Source: Pelecanus crispus (lineage: Eukaryota > Chordata > Aves > Pelecaniformes > Pelecanidae). From it: a DNA stretch of 64,000 nucleotides. The translations under genes and the position numbers were made by a program. The stretch covers positions 35,055,044-35,119,043 of the forward strand of contig NC_134649.1 of assembly GCF_030463565.1 (NCBI RefSeq), read 5' to 3'. Position 1 is the stretch's first letter; each line of letters opens with the position of its first letter. The notes under the pieces are model-generated. The model did no database searches. It was not told where the DNA came from and saw nothing but the letters and a program-made list of their open reading frames with translations. Positions 50,301 to 64,000 of the stretch are shown piece after piece.

Positions 50301-53300
50301 CAGCAGAGGCCTTAATATTGGTGGCATTTAAGTATTAACCAGAAAAAAGGCATGTAGTGGGAAGTAACTACGTTCTTACGTAAACTTTGTTAATTTGATA
50401 TGACAAGAGGTTGTTTCCTTAAAAGTTCAAAGAACTGGATTGATTCCATTTTTTAGTCATGTAAACTGGGAATTTATTTCTAAGGTGTACACACGCAAAA
50501 ATATTTTCCACTTGTCTAAACTAAATCTTTGGTGTTATTGGCATTATAAACCATTGTAATTCAATTTAAAATGTCCATATGTGCTAGCATGGGCATTGGA
50601 TTATTTTGTATAAATATCGCATTTGAGCTATTAAGTGTTTATGATAGTGCAATAAGTCTTCTGACCATTCGTTGATGTGAAGTTAGTTACTTTAATGACA
50701 AGGAGGGTGGTAACCCTTTAGGAGAGTAAATGGATATTCTGTACCGTTGAAGTTTCCATACATGGATGAATCAGAAATGCAGTCTGAAGAGTTTCGTGGT
50801 TGTAGTGTTTTTCTGCATGTACCTAAAAGCTGAAAGAGGGTAGCTTTTTATAATGGCATATAGTGCTGTTGAGTATCAGACTTTTATATCTTGGTCTCCT
50901 TTATTTTACCAGTACCTGATGAGCAATTGTTACCATCAAAATATTCTTTGAAGTGTGGTTTACCTAAGCAGAAATGATGAGCTTAACAGGACTTGGTTTA
51001 GTAAGAATTACACAGATGAATGGTGTTTTGTTGCCTTGGATGCTAGCTTTATTCTTTTTTCCTGCTAGAATGCCTGGTAGTGTTCTCTAATGGAATGAAG
51101 GGCTTAGGTACTCTTCAGAAAAAGCAAACTCAAAAATTATTTTCAGAGGAGTAGGTTTCTTTACATTTGTGTTGAGCCACTTTTCAAGCTGGAAGGACGC
51201 TAAAAGTTTGCTTATGGTGTGTGTTAAGACTATACAAATCTGATTTTTACATGTTGACTTTTCTAGTGTAATATATGGATTGAAAGGTAAATTATGAAAA
51301 AAGTACAAAACTTTGCAGAGAAATCTAGCTTTTTAGATAAATTGTCTTATAAAATGAAGTAATGAGAAACCCGGGAAGTGGAAAAGGATTTTGCTTAGTA
51401 GTATAGACTAGTTAGTTATTCAATTCCTGACTTCCACTTTTGATTTTGGCAAGCTAAATGACCATATCTTGATTCAATTATTTTTGTGGGGCTGAGGAGG
51501 AAGGAGGGAAAGAAGAAAACTATTAAGTTTTAGAAAATTATAAGCATTTAAAAAACATTCAGAATTGTCAAAAAGCTTAGATAGGACTTATTTGCATCAT
51601 GACTATTCTAAATACGAACATTATATAAAGTGTTTATGATTGCATCTTCAGAAGACCTGTCTTATGAAAAGCCCTACTTTTTTTTCTTAAATCCAAGCAC
51701 TTCTAAAATTTAAGATGACCTTTAGCCTGAAAGGCAGAATACATTGACAAAGGTGGGATAAGTGTCTTTTGTATAAACTGATGTGGACAGCTTTTAGAAG
51801 CCTGTTAAGTACTATGTTAAGACTGATTTTCAAGTTTGAAGTCAAGTTTAACTATACACATAAAAGATGTTATAGGTAGTTTTAAAAATACATTCAAATA
51901 TGTTAAAATCCACATTGATCATTAGCTCCTGTCTCCTCTTCTCTGCCAGAGGAAGCCATTGTTTCATATCTGCCTGCCAAACTATTGCTGCAGTTGTTCG
52001 CTATCCTAACGTTTCAAAGTGAGTTAACTAAAATGGTTTAAACAATAAGCCTCACTTGTTTCCAAACTAAACAGTGATGAGCGGCTAAGGTTCTCCTTTC
52101 TGCTATACAGCTGGATCTAGAAGATGTTTGCCCACAGTTTCATTTCTAAGTTTGACACATAATCTTTAGCTGGCAAGGTTTCCCCTTTGTGAGGGATGCT
52201 GCAACCAGGATCTCTCTCCTTGTACTTGGAAGTGCAGGAGATGACAGAGGTTGAGAGCTTTCTGTTAACTACACAGCAGCAAGGACTGGACCAAAGCAGG
52301 CAGAAGTGCTTCAGCGAGGGGCTTGCATGAAATTGCCTGTGATGGATTACAGTCCGTAGTCTTTTCTTTACATCAATTTACAGCAGCATTTGAATGCTGT
52401 GAGGCTTCCTTCGTTTGTGGAAGGGTGCAATTTCAGTGTCAGTGAAGAAAAAGAAGTGAAATTCTGGGAATGGAAACCTGGGGTTTTTTGTTCGTTTTGG
52501 TTTTGCCCTCTGCGGACTGTTCCTGTTTTGCGGATAAATGGTACTTACATTAGCACGTGGCTACGATGTTAATTGTACTAGTTCAGGTAATTCAAAATTA
52601 ATGTCTCTATATGCTTCAATGCATATGCAGTGTAGAAGCTTTAATACATACATGAGCATGCAACATTTGGCAACAAGATATTATTCTCAATTTGTTAAGC
52701 ATACAAATGGTACCTTTAGCGCTATACAAGGCATGAAGAGACAAGTTGCCAAGATCTTCTTTTAGTTGTACTGATGTTGACTATAATTCTGCAGTTCTGG
52801 AATTATATCTGATTTTAGTCCTGGTTTTGGGGGGGAAAAACAAACACAGTATCTGAAAAATAATTATTCCTTTTTTACGTACCAACGCAAACAGATGATT
52901 TAATTATTGCATTGAGCTTATCCTGTAGTGAGAAATTCTCTTGTGATGCATACATGCAATGAAGTGAGCTTGCGTCTACTCTTGGGAGTTTAATTATTTT
53001 TCTTGATTTCTGCATTATTAAATATGTACAGTTTTCAGTTAGGAGCAGCTTCTCTTTTCATATTTTGTAAGGTAAGCTGACAAGCGCCTATAACAGTCTA
53101 CATACTTACATGTGAAAAGTGTGGATATAATTTAAAGCATGTTGTGTGAAGCTGCCATTATCTTAAGGAACAGTGTGCTCTGCCACTAATAGAACATCTG
53201 CTCTCTGTTGACTTTGTCAGAGGTTGAGGTCAGTAATGGTATTATGGTCTACTGTATACTTAAGCAAAGAGCAGGGTAAAGCTTTTCTAACATGTTTTGC

Positions 53301-56300
53301 AAGTTGTGTTTGCCTCCACCACCATCATTGATGTGTCTGATTATAAAAACCAGTACAGTTTGTTTCCTTACATGTATTTGCACGTTGATTTTACTATGTT
53401 CTTGGAGATGTGAGAAGCTGCTAGTATTCCAGTGTGATTATAAAATATAAAAGACTTGGTCAGGCGCACTTCTGGTGAATTTAACTTCTTTGATCATCAG
53501 GATAATATTCTCATCTATGTAGCATATCTTCTGAAACTTGGGTCTTGGAAATAGAGGTCTGTGGTCAGAAAGATTATATCACACCACAGCTGACATTGTT
53601 GGGTATTGCTGAGGAGTGATTATGAGGGCTTAGCGAGAGCGAGCTACTAAGGATAACAGGTAGGAAACTGAGGTATAACGTAGGTGATCTGAATACAGCC
53701 CCTTGTGTCATCAGCCGCAGCAGAGAAAGGGTATGTGATCAACAGTTGCTGTTACTGTATTGTTTTAGTGCCATCGTGCTGATGCAGCAAAGCTGTGGCC
53801 ATAGCAAATTACACAGAAAAAATGTACTTTCCTGGGCATGTTTTGCTGATGCTTCAAGGAAGAGGCACCTAAAAGGTGTTCCTGTACCAGTGAAGGCATT
53901 GTTCGTAATACTCTACCAGAAATGAATATGCTACGTATCTTTTAGGAAAAGCATAAGAAACTGAATTCCACACCGCTTCCTTCCCCCCAAATGTGAAATT
54001 GTCACTAGAGTCTCTTTGGCCTAACATATTTCTAAGTGGTTCAACAGCAAACCTAAAGAGCTTCTTCATTGTCCAGGGGTATTTTGTTAAATAGGTTTAG
54101 GAAAAAATAGGACAAGATCTTTGATTTTAATTAAAATGCTAACCCATAATTACAGGAGGCACATATGACCTTAAATTACTGTGTAATAATCTGTTTCTTG
54201 TCAGATCTTTCTTCTAAATGGTATAGTAGCATTAACACTTCTTGTAAGAGTGGTTTTGGTGATCAAAAGCAGCTCCGGTATAGCACAATACTGTCTGGCC
54301 TTAGATACATCTTAGGTACAGAGTTTGTTTTTAAAGTTAATATGAAAGCCCTTCATTATGAGGTAAAGTACAGCTGCTCTGAAACACTACCGGAATTATA
54401 TATTTGTGGTTGTGCAAGCTGATCTGGGCACGCCAACCTCTACCCCTGTATGGAGAGCTATTAATTTGAGCCAGGAGAATGGAGGACTGTGTTCATGCAA
54501 TGCAGTTTTAGTCTTGCTTAGATGTGTAAGCAAGGTGTTCAGAGTTGGAATGTGTTTCCAGGGATCTTTGAAATACATTGTATAATTGGATCTTATTGAT
54601 TACTCTTCCTGTCCCTCTGTGCTAGGTAAATATTTTATTACATTTGAAACATAGATACTGACGCAGTGTGGAACTAAGGCTTTGGGCACCTGCCTTTATG
54701 TTTATACTCCTGAAGCTTTCCTGACTGGCAATGCAGGGGCAGTTCTCTTCTATGACTGCAGAGTTAAAGCTTACATGGTGTTGGCACATGTGACTCGGGG
54801 GCTGTTTGGTGGTTTCTTCTTTCTCATTCTAGGATCTGCTTGGGGATCATTTTTATATGTTTGCTTATACTTTTACATCTTGCTCTTTCTTCAGTGGTCT
54901 GCAAGTTATGTCAAAATGTAGTATATATGGTGTGTTTTACACAAGTTATGTACTTTGCTACCCCCAAATTGGTTTGCCCCACTTCAAGTCTGTGTTTTTT
55001 CAAAATGCCACTGGGAAATTTGTTTGTAGCCTCTGCTGTCAGCCTATGCTTGTGCTCTCATCCTGTCTTTCCACTTTTCAAGTCCTCTGCTATCATACCA
55101 GGCTTGTATTCCTCCACACTAATCATAAATGTTTCATTCTACACGAAATAACTACTTGTTACTGCTGTCTATACACAGCTATGGTTATCCTATATGAAAA
55201 TAAGTGAAAGTAAAATAAATCAGGCATAGCTACCTGGCTGTTAGAAAGAATTTCTGTTACAGCTAAAACAGGTGAAAAGAAAGCTTCAGGTGGTTGAGAC
55301 AATTTCAGACAAAGTCTGCCTGATGAGCCTTGGTCCTGAGACCCAGCACACTGAGTATGGAGCCTGTGCCATATCGTTGGCAATACTGTGTTTACAAGGC
55401 TACAGTTTGTCTCTGTGATGTCACAGAGAAGAAGTCAGAGTAATCCTGAAAAGTTGGTACATGAGAATGGATTGCAATCATAAGAGTAACTAATTAATCT
55501 TTTGGTTGCAAACCTGTACAGCTTCTGAGATGACCCTCTAAAGAGGTGGTTATGAGGAAGCTATGTAAATTATTTTGGCAGCAGGTGCATTCCCAAAACT
55601 TAATCAGAAATGGTTTGGGACTGGTGAGGGCCATGTATGCTTTGAGGAGCACATACTTAACAGATACTTGTAGAAATTACTGGGTGTATGAATGTATAAC
55701 ATTCTGTAACATTTATGTTATATAAACACTCTTTCAACTAAGAGTTATACATTAGAGATACATTGTGTATGTGAACTGCAAAGTTTAGAACCAATCCAGT
55801 AAGATAGTAACTTGCTACAAGCTATGCTGTGGGATTTTGCAAATTCTAATACTGAATGTTTTGTTGGGTCAGTACCTTCGGGGACAGTTAACTACTAAAA
55901 AGGACTGGTGCTTTATACTGAGACACTGATGCTATGGTAATATAGGAGTGTCTGCATATGAAGGATGAATAGGGAATGCCCCTCAGCAAATGTAGCTTGC
56001 ATAAGATAATGCCATCACTTGTTCTCTTCCTGTGTCCTGTTGCCTCAGATTTGCAGGCATATCCTCATGGCATAATACAGGCTATTAGAGCTATCTCTGA
56101 GGGAGATGTTTTTAACCACTGCAGTGCAAATGGAATGATAAAACTCCTTTCTAGTTAACTAATCCATTTAAGTATTAACTGGGAACAAACTGCTAATATA
56201 GTGAAACCTTATGTGTCCACCCTACCTGTTCTCACTTTCAAACATAGGTTTTAGAGTAGGAAGGAAATACTTGCGTAGTTGATGGCTAGCAGGTGGTGCA

Positions 56301-57380
56301 GGTACCTGTCATGGTAGTTTAAAGGCAATAACGTTGAATTTTTTCCTTCAGAGGAATCCTGAGATTAACGTAACACTCAGTTTCGTCTTAGATGATCTCA
56401 GATTCCTTACTTGGATGTAGAGTTAATTTCAAAGCAGCAGCATTATTCTTGAGCAACTCTGTAGCTTCCCAGTGTTGCTGCAATAGTTTTCTAAATTAAA
56501 ATTGGGAACAGTCATAATTGTTTAATGTGATGATAATAAACTAAACAGATTGTTCCTTTTAAAAGGAACTAAAATGCATGTAAAATGACAGGAAAAGGCA
56601 ATTTCAGTGTCTGCTGCTCACAAGGGATTAATTTTCAGATGTTCTCTGATAAAACCTGAAGTACAAGAAATTAAGATGAGAAAAAAACCACAGTTCTTAT
56701 TTGCAGTTACATTTTATTTATCAGATTCTCGTTTACTTCTGTTTTCTTAATGTGCTCAAAAGCTTGGATGTACACAGGGAGCAGAAGAACTAAAACCAAA
56801 ATGAAATAACAGTATTGTGCTCTCATCTGTTGACTGCCCTCTTGATTATTTTCAGGATCAAATCATGTGTTTGTGTTCTTATTGAATGTGTTGTACACAG
56901 TGCAGCCCTTACACTGTGTGTATAAGATTTCTAACAGGAATGCTAAGGAATGAAGTTACAGGATTTTTTTTTCTTCAAGGAGGTAGTCTATCTAGCCCTG
57001 TTCCTTATCCAGCTACTCCTTGATTAGGAGTGGTTCTTCTCTGAATTCAGTTTTGCTTCAGTCTTACAGAGAGTAAAAGAGGAATATATCAGCTTTGGAA
57101 GAGAATGCTTCCTAAGTTCATTCTCAAAAATAGTGTCTTTGGCAAGAATAATGGCAAAACTGATCACTAATAAAAGCCCTTCTTACTGCACCAAATTAAC
57201 TAAACAAGAGCACAGAAATGGGGAAACTCTGGAAATATGCAAGAAGAAAGTAGAGGAAATATGTGTATGTATACCTACACATATGTGTGTGCACGTGTGC
57301 ATGACTGCAGACTGATGAATGAGTCTTGGAATAACTGATGCTGGAAAAATTGCACAGCTTGAATACATTTATAAGATATA
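44326..57380 (+). other. CACNA1D: CACNA1D intron 3 segment, no exon seen
   Basis: AT-rich intronic DNA. The longest frames (104 codons at 45,625-45,939, 116 at 54,857-55,207) have no recognisable domain and no flanking splice signals convincing enough to call an exon. A strict purine-pyrimidine alternation occurs at 57,277-57,303. Confidence 0.55.
57277..57303. repeat. 27-nt alternating purine-pyrimidine tract
   Basis: ACACATATGTGTGTGCACGT continuing to GTGCATG alternates without exception, a sequence type able to adopt Z-DNA. It is a degenerate (CA/TG)n microsatellite. Confidence 0.65.
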
Positions 57381-57486
57381 ATGTTCATACACAAGTTTAG
57401 TTCCCTAAAGGAGGAACTTCACACATTTTTGTGTCTCTTATGATCTTACCAGAGGTGTAATTCACCTCCATAGAAGATTTACCTGA
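57381..57486 (-). repeat. Left arm of a 105-bp inverted repeat pair
   Basis: The reverse complement of this stretch aligns along its whole length with 58,237-58,340. Shared words are GGAGGTGAATT, CACCTC, GTAAGATCA, GAAGTTCC and TATGAACAT, in the same order. Similarity looks like roughly three quarters by eye and was not computed. The two arms may be terminal inverted repeats of a 960-bp non-autonomous element, or two independent copies of an old repeat in opposite orientation. Confidence 0.7.
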
Positions 57487-58236
57487 TACTGGAATAACTG
57501 GGGAGGGGGGAAAATACGGAAAAGTTTTAAGACTGGTGGAAAGCTAGTAAGTACACTCAATGTACTTACTGTTGCTTCATACTGCTGAAGAAATGTGTAA
57601 AAGACAGCATATATTTTTTTATTATAACTAAACAGATGTTTCATATATTTAAACAATGCAGTTAATCAGCAACATTCTCTTTAGGTGTCTTTTAAATGCC
57701 TATTTAATTTTTTTAATGAAAAACAAACCAAGTCATTCTTCTGTTCAACTGGAGCGAAGGTACAGATCAATAAACATAGATTATAAACAATACTTGATTA
57801 TCCCCAAATAAATATGCTTGGCCTAGTTACACCTGTAGATCTAGTTTGATTTTTAATGTATTCCAAAATGACTTAGAAAGTACTGGAGATGCATATTTGG
57901 AAGTCTGCTATTGGAATTTCTGTATCAGAAGAAGGAATGAACCATCTTTAATAACATGTGTTCAAGTAACACGATCCATACAATTTTTGCTGACAGTGTA
58001 CAAAGTTGGTCATGGTTTACGTATTCTCACATGTTGTATCTTCTCAGGAGATGGGAAATAGTGGTTTTGAGTACTAGGTACAGAGTCTATGTATAAAGTT
58101 CTGTACTGTTACAAAAATCACATTCTTAAAGTAAGATTGATCAGGATGGAAAGAATGTTGTACCAGGCTGGCATGGAGATTCTCTAGCAGAACACTTTTT
58201 TCCTGAATGCCAATTTCTTCTTTTTTAACCTTTTGG

Positions 58237-58340
58237 TCAGGTTAACTTTCTAAGGAGGTGAATTGCACCTCGTGTAAGATCACAAAACACCACAAAACTG
58301 AAGTTCCCTTCTTTAAGACACTGGCCTTGTATATGAACAT
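58237..58340 (+). repeat. Right arm of the 105-bp inverted repeat pair
   Basis: Homologous in reverse orientation to 57,381-57,486. The arm itself contains the small palindrome GAGGTGAATTGCACCTC (58,255-58,271). No transposase-like coding is recognisable in the 750 bp between the arms. Confidence 0.7.
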
Positions 58341-61300
58341 GTTACAATTTTATATTTTTCCAAATCTCGTGACATTTTTTTCTTATGTATAGCTATGAAT
58401 TGAAAAAAAGCCAAACAACTCACCATTGCAACTTGAAAAACAATTGATCTATTTTTGTTTTCTGATCTTGACTAGGTCTCTGCTCACCTAATGCTACTTT
58501 TAAAATCTGATATAGAGGTCCAAAGCATGAAGAATTATGGCTTCTTTTTTCTTTTAACTTCTCCCTGTGATTAAAAAAAATAGTAGTAAGGAAATGGCTG
58601 CATTTCTACACAGCACATAAGCATTTCTATGGGAAATTTGAGCAGTTAAAAGATAGCAGCTGTTGCAGCACTTTAGATTGCTCTCAATGGAATGTACTAT
58701 TTTTACTGGTATTTTTTGTGGATGGTTTTGCAAGCCAGTTACCAGGAGCTCAATTATATAATCTTGGTTTAATCATAGACTAGTGCAAATGGAAAGGAAA
58801 TTTTACACAGAAAGCCAAACTGATATGGCTCATCGGCAAAGACCTGATTTTATGGAAAACCTTCACGGTTTTGGTCAATAAAAATATGTAGTAGCACAGG
58901 TGACCACCTAAGACATTTCTGGGACAGGTGCTGGCTATGCAGCTCACAGAAATGTTTGAAGTTGTCATCCCTTCTGCAATAACTTTTAATTATGTAATAT
59001 TTTGGATTGGATTCTTTTAAGATGTACTGGAAGAGTATAAAGCATGAGCCTGTTGGCTGTATTCATGTCTGAAATTACAAACTTTTGAATTCTGTTCCAA
59101 GCATATAGTTAGGGGAGAAAACACTTTTATATCTTGAACAGAAACAATAATTCCGTATAGGATCTTACAGGGTTTAAGGTGTTACCTAAGCTACTGATAA
59201 GGAAAGTGCAATACAAGTGCCAGCTATTAGTATAGTTAATCTGAGAGAAAGAGGATGGTAGGTTGCTAACCTAGAAGAAAGATTGTTCATAACGTATTCA
59301 TGTTTCTTGTTATGGGACAGAATCTTTTTCCAGTTTCTGTATACACTTGAAAAGCCATGGTTTGGAACACTTTCAGCTTGGTGTTTCTATATGTTTTAAG
59401 ATGGATAGCTATGAAATTACAGGAACATCATCTAGGTCTTTTTTTTTTTTTAAAAAAAAAGAGTGTCTTAGAAATTTATGGCTAAAGTTATTTCATCTAC
59501 TGATACGGTAAATCAAAGATAGTTTAAATGTATTATGGTCTGAGTTACTTTGCATTTTTCCTTCAGTAGTTACTCTGTAGAAGTTTTCCTTGTGGAGGAG
59601 TAAAAGAAAATGAATGCCAGTCACATGCCCTGGGAACTCGTTAGCTTTTCTGCAATCTTGTAATCAGAGCTCCATATAAAGAAAACTTCCTTTGTGAAGA
59701 TACTAATCTAGGAAGTAGGCCTGTATTAATTATGTAATGTGAGTTGCTTTAGATGCAATTTCTAGATGTTACTTTGTAACAGATGACTCTGCTCTTGATG
59801 TGACATTACATTTAGTAATATGCTTGAGAACTCTAAATAATTTTTGCCAAAAATAGGTAACATATTTTTTTTTCTAGCAGCAGTCAGCTGTGACTGTCCC
59901 TTCTAGCAGCAGAATTAGTGTTATCATATAAAATGTCATTGTTCATTTTTTGGTCCAGCCCAGACTAGGAAAAAATCTATGAATTGATCTGCTTACTATC
60001 CCTTAGTTTTTCAAAGCTACTTTTACGCTTCCACTTGTATAAAATGTTTGGATAGTAGTCAAATGAGTAGAACATCTGAACAAATCATTCAAATTTTTAA
60101 AGTAAAGAAGAGTTCTGTGGAAAGGCTAAATATATGGATTGTGTTTAACTGTGAGATAGACATATATTTTAAGAGTCCTTACTAATTTAGTAATAATATG
60201 ATCCATATGCAATTGCAAATTTATTTTTACTCGCTCTTTATTGATTCAGAATATTTTCTTAAGTTACACTTAAGGATACCTTGATTTATTTACTGTTACT
60301 GTATTTAAATTCAGAGCAGAAATGGTCAGCAAAAGGCAACACCCATCTAATATTGTCTCAAGCATTGTGTTAACCAAATTGAGATTTTTGCAAGCAAAAA
60401 ACTAATTTTTAATTTCAGTGCTCAAGCATGTTCATGTAACCTCACAACTACTCAACACTTTATTTTGTAGGCAGCAGTATAGGTGTCTTTGCAATAGTTG
60501 AACCAGGAAAATTGTGTGCCTGGTTTGGCAATTTCTAGTACCATATCTCTGTCTCTTTTTTTTTATCATGCATAAAAACAGCCAAAGCAAGAATATGACT
60601 ATTCTTGCTAGAGGAGAAGTTTAAATATTAACTACCTTATCTGCAATATCTGTCAGATTGAACTGGTAGTTCCATTGTCCCAGGTTTTATCATGACTTAT
60701 TTTGACCTGTACCATAAATTACATACATATAGAATAACAAATGCTCATAATTAGAATTACTAGAACTGCTTTTATCTAATAAAATAGCTTCTATAGGGAT
60801 TTACTTAAGTATCAGAAAGGGTGTTCAAATGTAAATGAGTACAAAAGTACAGTCTATGAATACACATTGGTGTGAGGATGAAGTTCAGCTAGCTTTATTC
60901 TAAATACTCAGTTATAGTGGTGCAGAGCTTTATTGTAATAAATCAGAGCTTCTTTGAAGCTAATGAGCACGCAGCCCACAATCTTAGTCAATGACTAGCC
61001 AATTGCACAACCTTCTATTTTTCTCCTATTTATTCTGAATCTTCATTTAAATTGGGGTTGCTGAAGACTTTTCTGACATGAATAACAAAAGAATTATGGT
61101 CTGGAGAAACAACATTAACTGTTTCTTATATAGAGTTCACAACAGCATAATTGGATCCTGACAGTTTTTGCATTTTTATTAATGATTTAAAAATCTCTTG
61201 TAGTATGGATACTATGGTGAACAAATTTTTAAACTCATTTGCTTGTTTATCACTTTTTAAAATAAATGATTTACTACATTCAAATTTTTTTACAATCTTA

Positions 61301-64000
61301 TTTTTTTTAGTTGTTCTACAGACCTTTTTCTTTTGCTCATTTTTTTTGTTTTGTTTGAAGTATTGTGAATATCAGAAAATGTTCAAGAAAACATTTATGT
61401 ATTGATTGAGCCCCATGTAAATATTCCCTGTGTCTCTGTTTTCTTCCAAATAAGGAAATGTTTATTCATTTGAAGCAACTGATTAAAAAAAAAATTGCAC
61501 AATTTGATTCCCTCTTGGAAATTTGGGGGAGACTTTCATTATCCTTTTTTTCCTCAGCATGGCAGTTGTGATAGACGAGCTTGTTGAAAGCATGCTGGTC
61601 TGTTGGACACTCAGTTATGGGTAGGTTTGCGGACTCATTAAGAAGTCTTAATGCAGAATTCTCAAATTACATTTTTCTGTAGGAATGTTTTTCTTAAGGT
61701 ATCAGTGATTTGTTTGTTAAATACTGTGAGCAGTGTTCCTGCAAAGAACAAATTTTTTTTTAAGGTGGTGGTTGATTTTAAGTGTCTGAAACTTGAGGTG
61801 CTGCAGATTCCACATTCTTCTGAAAATTCACTTGGAAATAGAAATCTTATTCATTAAAGATCAGATTTGTTGCACTGAGTTTAAAAAAAAAAAAGGCAGA
61901 GTAAAAGGCAGAGCCACTTGTTTAATATTATTCTGTATCTGCCTTCATGGTTCCCAGAAATTATTGTTGGTCTTAACGATTCAGGTTAATCTGGCAGTTA
62001 AAAGAAAGCTGATCCCTTAAAGATGTCCAGTTTCAGTCACTCTGTGCCTCTAATAGACAGGTTCTAACCACTCTTTAGGGGGCATGTGGTATTAACTGGA
62101 AAGATTTATGATTTGGAATAATTCTGCTGGCATGTTTATTCACTAACCTTCCACACAAAATACCAGCCTCACTATCCTACGGACTTGTGTAAGTCAAGGT
62201 CAAAAAAATTTCTCCTCCAAACTGGCCTTTGCTTGGTCTGCTTACCAAATGGAGCAGTACCTACTTCTGCCAGTTTTTTCAGTTCATAATAGATAGCAAA
62301 TGACTGGTGGTGAGTGGGTTCTTCAGCAAAACTTCATTAAGTTCATGTCACATGCTCATTCTAACTTCCTTACAAAAGTGAGAACCAGTACTTTAAACCT
62401 TGTTATCATGTATCACCATTCTAAGTAGTGAAATTATTTATGCACACAATGAGACCTTTTAAAACTTAGAGTATGATTCAGCTGTTCTTGCATTAAATGC
62501 TCAAGGTGTAATTCTATTTGTTTTGACTATTAGATGGTTATTGTAACACTTGATCAGAATGACTCCACTTTTAATTACCCTCCAAGGACATGATGTTGTG
62601 ACTCATCCTGATGCTGAACTATTTTTAGAAAATATTTATATTCTTATGTACTGAAAGTTAATGGACCCCCAGTATGTTGACAGAGGAAAGAGTAAGTCCC
62701 TACTCTGGAGGTGTTCTAAGGTTTAGATTCAATAGCAGTTTGGGTTTTTTTTCCCCCCATAACTGGCTTCTGTGAAATTAGGATTTTCTAGACCACATTA
62801 TTACTGAATGTGAACAAGGAGGGATGTAAGAGTTGGACATAAATGAAATACAAAGAAATTTCAAATCACTGTCTGGTTTCAGGTACATACTAATTTTCTG
62901 TACTTAATATGGCCGCTGCCAGTGTCCGTGAACATGTTGGTAGTTTTGGGGGATACTTTATATATACGTGCAGAAACATGAGAGATGACTTTTGTTCAAC
63001 TTTCTGTATAAGACCAATTTAGAGGGTGAAAAATATAGTAATACAGAGATAGAACTACTTTGAATATGCAAAGTTTTGGGTTTTTTTAATATTGATATTA
63101 TTCAGTGAATATTGGCTTAACAGGTACGTTGTTTTGCTTCCACTGGATTGGTAGGAGTATATCTCTTTGCACTGCCATTATCCTGAAAGCAGAGCCTTTG
63201 GGTGCTTTTTCTCAGTTTGGTGTTGAACTAACTTGTGCTGATGTTCTTCAGAACGTTGAAGCTTTTACTTTATCTTAGTCTATCATCATGCTGTAAATTA
63301 AAGATCATATCATAACAGGTAATGAAAGAATATTCAGCATTTACCTACATTCCATTCTGTACAATTTATGAGCTTTTCTCCTGTGTAAGATTTTGATCTT
63401 GGTATTCCCAAATAAGGTAGTAATATTTCAAAATTGGAAGAAAGTCATGCTGTAAAACATACTCACAGAAATAGTAAAGTTGTCAGCAGCAGCTTCTAAA
63501 ATACATCCTTGTTAAATATTTTAGGATTCCATCATGTTCTCAATCATTTCCTTAGAAGGGACTGTGATCACAGTGGAAAATGTGTTACTTTTCTTTGAGC
63601 AATGTGTCTGCAGTCAACAAGAAATAGTTTGAGGCTGATGACCTTCTAAAGTCCTGCCAGAATTCTAGTTCGCAAGTTACTCTGTGGCTGTAAGGAGTGA
63701 ATTAAGAATCCTGATGCACGAGAGTAGAGGCCTCTGGGAGCAGAAGGTGATTTACATGTACTGTGCTTTCCCTGAGGGTGCTCTGTTAGCCTGCTGTTTT
63801 TAAAGCAACAGTTTTTTAAAAAATGACACAAATAATTTCTGGGGACAGGTAATTTCCTTATTTTTCTTCAGACTTCACTGTTGGGTGAAGTCCCCAGAGA
63901 CACTTTTTTTTTTTTTTTTTTAATTGCACCAAGCTACCAGGAAGGTGTTCTGATTACATATGTGAGCAGTTCTTTCTGGTTATTTGTACTTGGGTGTTCA
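58341..64000 (+). other. CACNA1D: CACNA1D intron 3, distal part, no exon seen
   Basis: AT-rich DNA to the window edge. T13 followed directly by A9 at 59,439-59,460 forms a simple palindrome. Other runs are A12 (61,883-61,894) and T18 (63,904-63,921). The expected exon 4 signature (EKVEYAFLIIFTVE) was not found. Confidence 0.55.

Noticed and set aside
61151-61405. FCIFINDL in a + strand ORF, similar to the LINE RT motif IFINDL
   Set aside because: Only a handful of residues match. No FADD follows, and no CR1 3' end is nearby. Probably chance.

Overview
The window is bird nuclear DNA: AT-rich, intron-dominated, with avian-type CR1 retrotransposon ends, one solo retroviral LTR and a single GC-rich CpG island. 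The only protein-coding gene I can support is the 5' end of CACNA1D, which encodes the pore-forming alpha-1 subunit of the Cav1.3 L-type voltage-gated calcium channel. It lies on the + strand. The bird assignment rests on the CR1 3' ends and on an LTR type I recall from many non-galliform birds. The species cannot be fixed from the sequence.

Layout. Positions 1-17,560 are upstream intergenic DNA with no supportable gene. They hold an old CR1-like LINE remnant (about 3.10-3.68 kb, minus strand), a G-quadruplex-type (GGGGT)n tract at 6.48 kb, a solo LTR with a perfect 5-bp target duplication (7,906-8,474), an isolated GC-rich patch (12.56-12.90 kb) and an old palindromic repeat (about 16.3-16.5 kb). 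Positions 17,560-19,700 are the CpG-island promoter. It contains the 5' UTR region with a GC-rich minisatellite, three consecutive upstream ORFs, and coding exon 1 (18,451-18,487). Exon 2 (20,723-21,041) and exon 3 (23,567-23,672) follow. Joined, they give 154 codons with perfectly matching splice phases. These codons cover the cytosolic N-terminus, including the calmodulin-binding NSCaTE element, and transmembrane segment IS1 of repeat I.

From 23,673 to the window end (over 40 kb) I find no further exon, so this is read as part of a very long intron 3. It contains three CR1 copies, all antisense to the gene (37.3, 43.2 and 43.4-44.3 kb), homopolymer and pyrimidine tracts, a small perfect hairpin, and an unannotated pair of about 105-bp inverted repeats 750 bp apart (57,381-57,486 and 58,237-58,340).

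There is no CRISPR array, operon, rRNA or recognisable tRNA. I found no new multi-gene system. The points most worth checking are the uORF chain before the CACNA1D start, the weak exon-2 donor site, and the inverted-repeat pair at 57-58 kb. All similarity statements are by eye and from memory of the families; no alignment or search was run.
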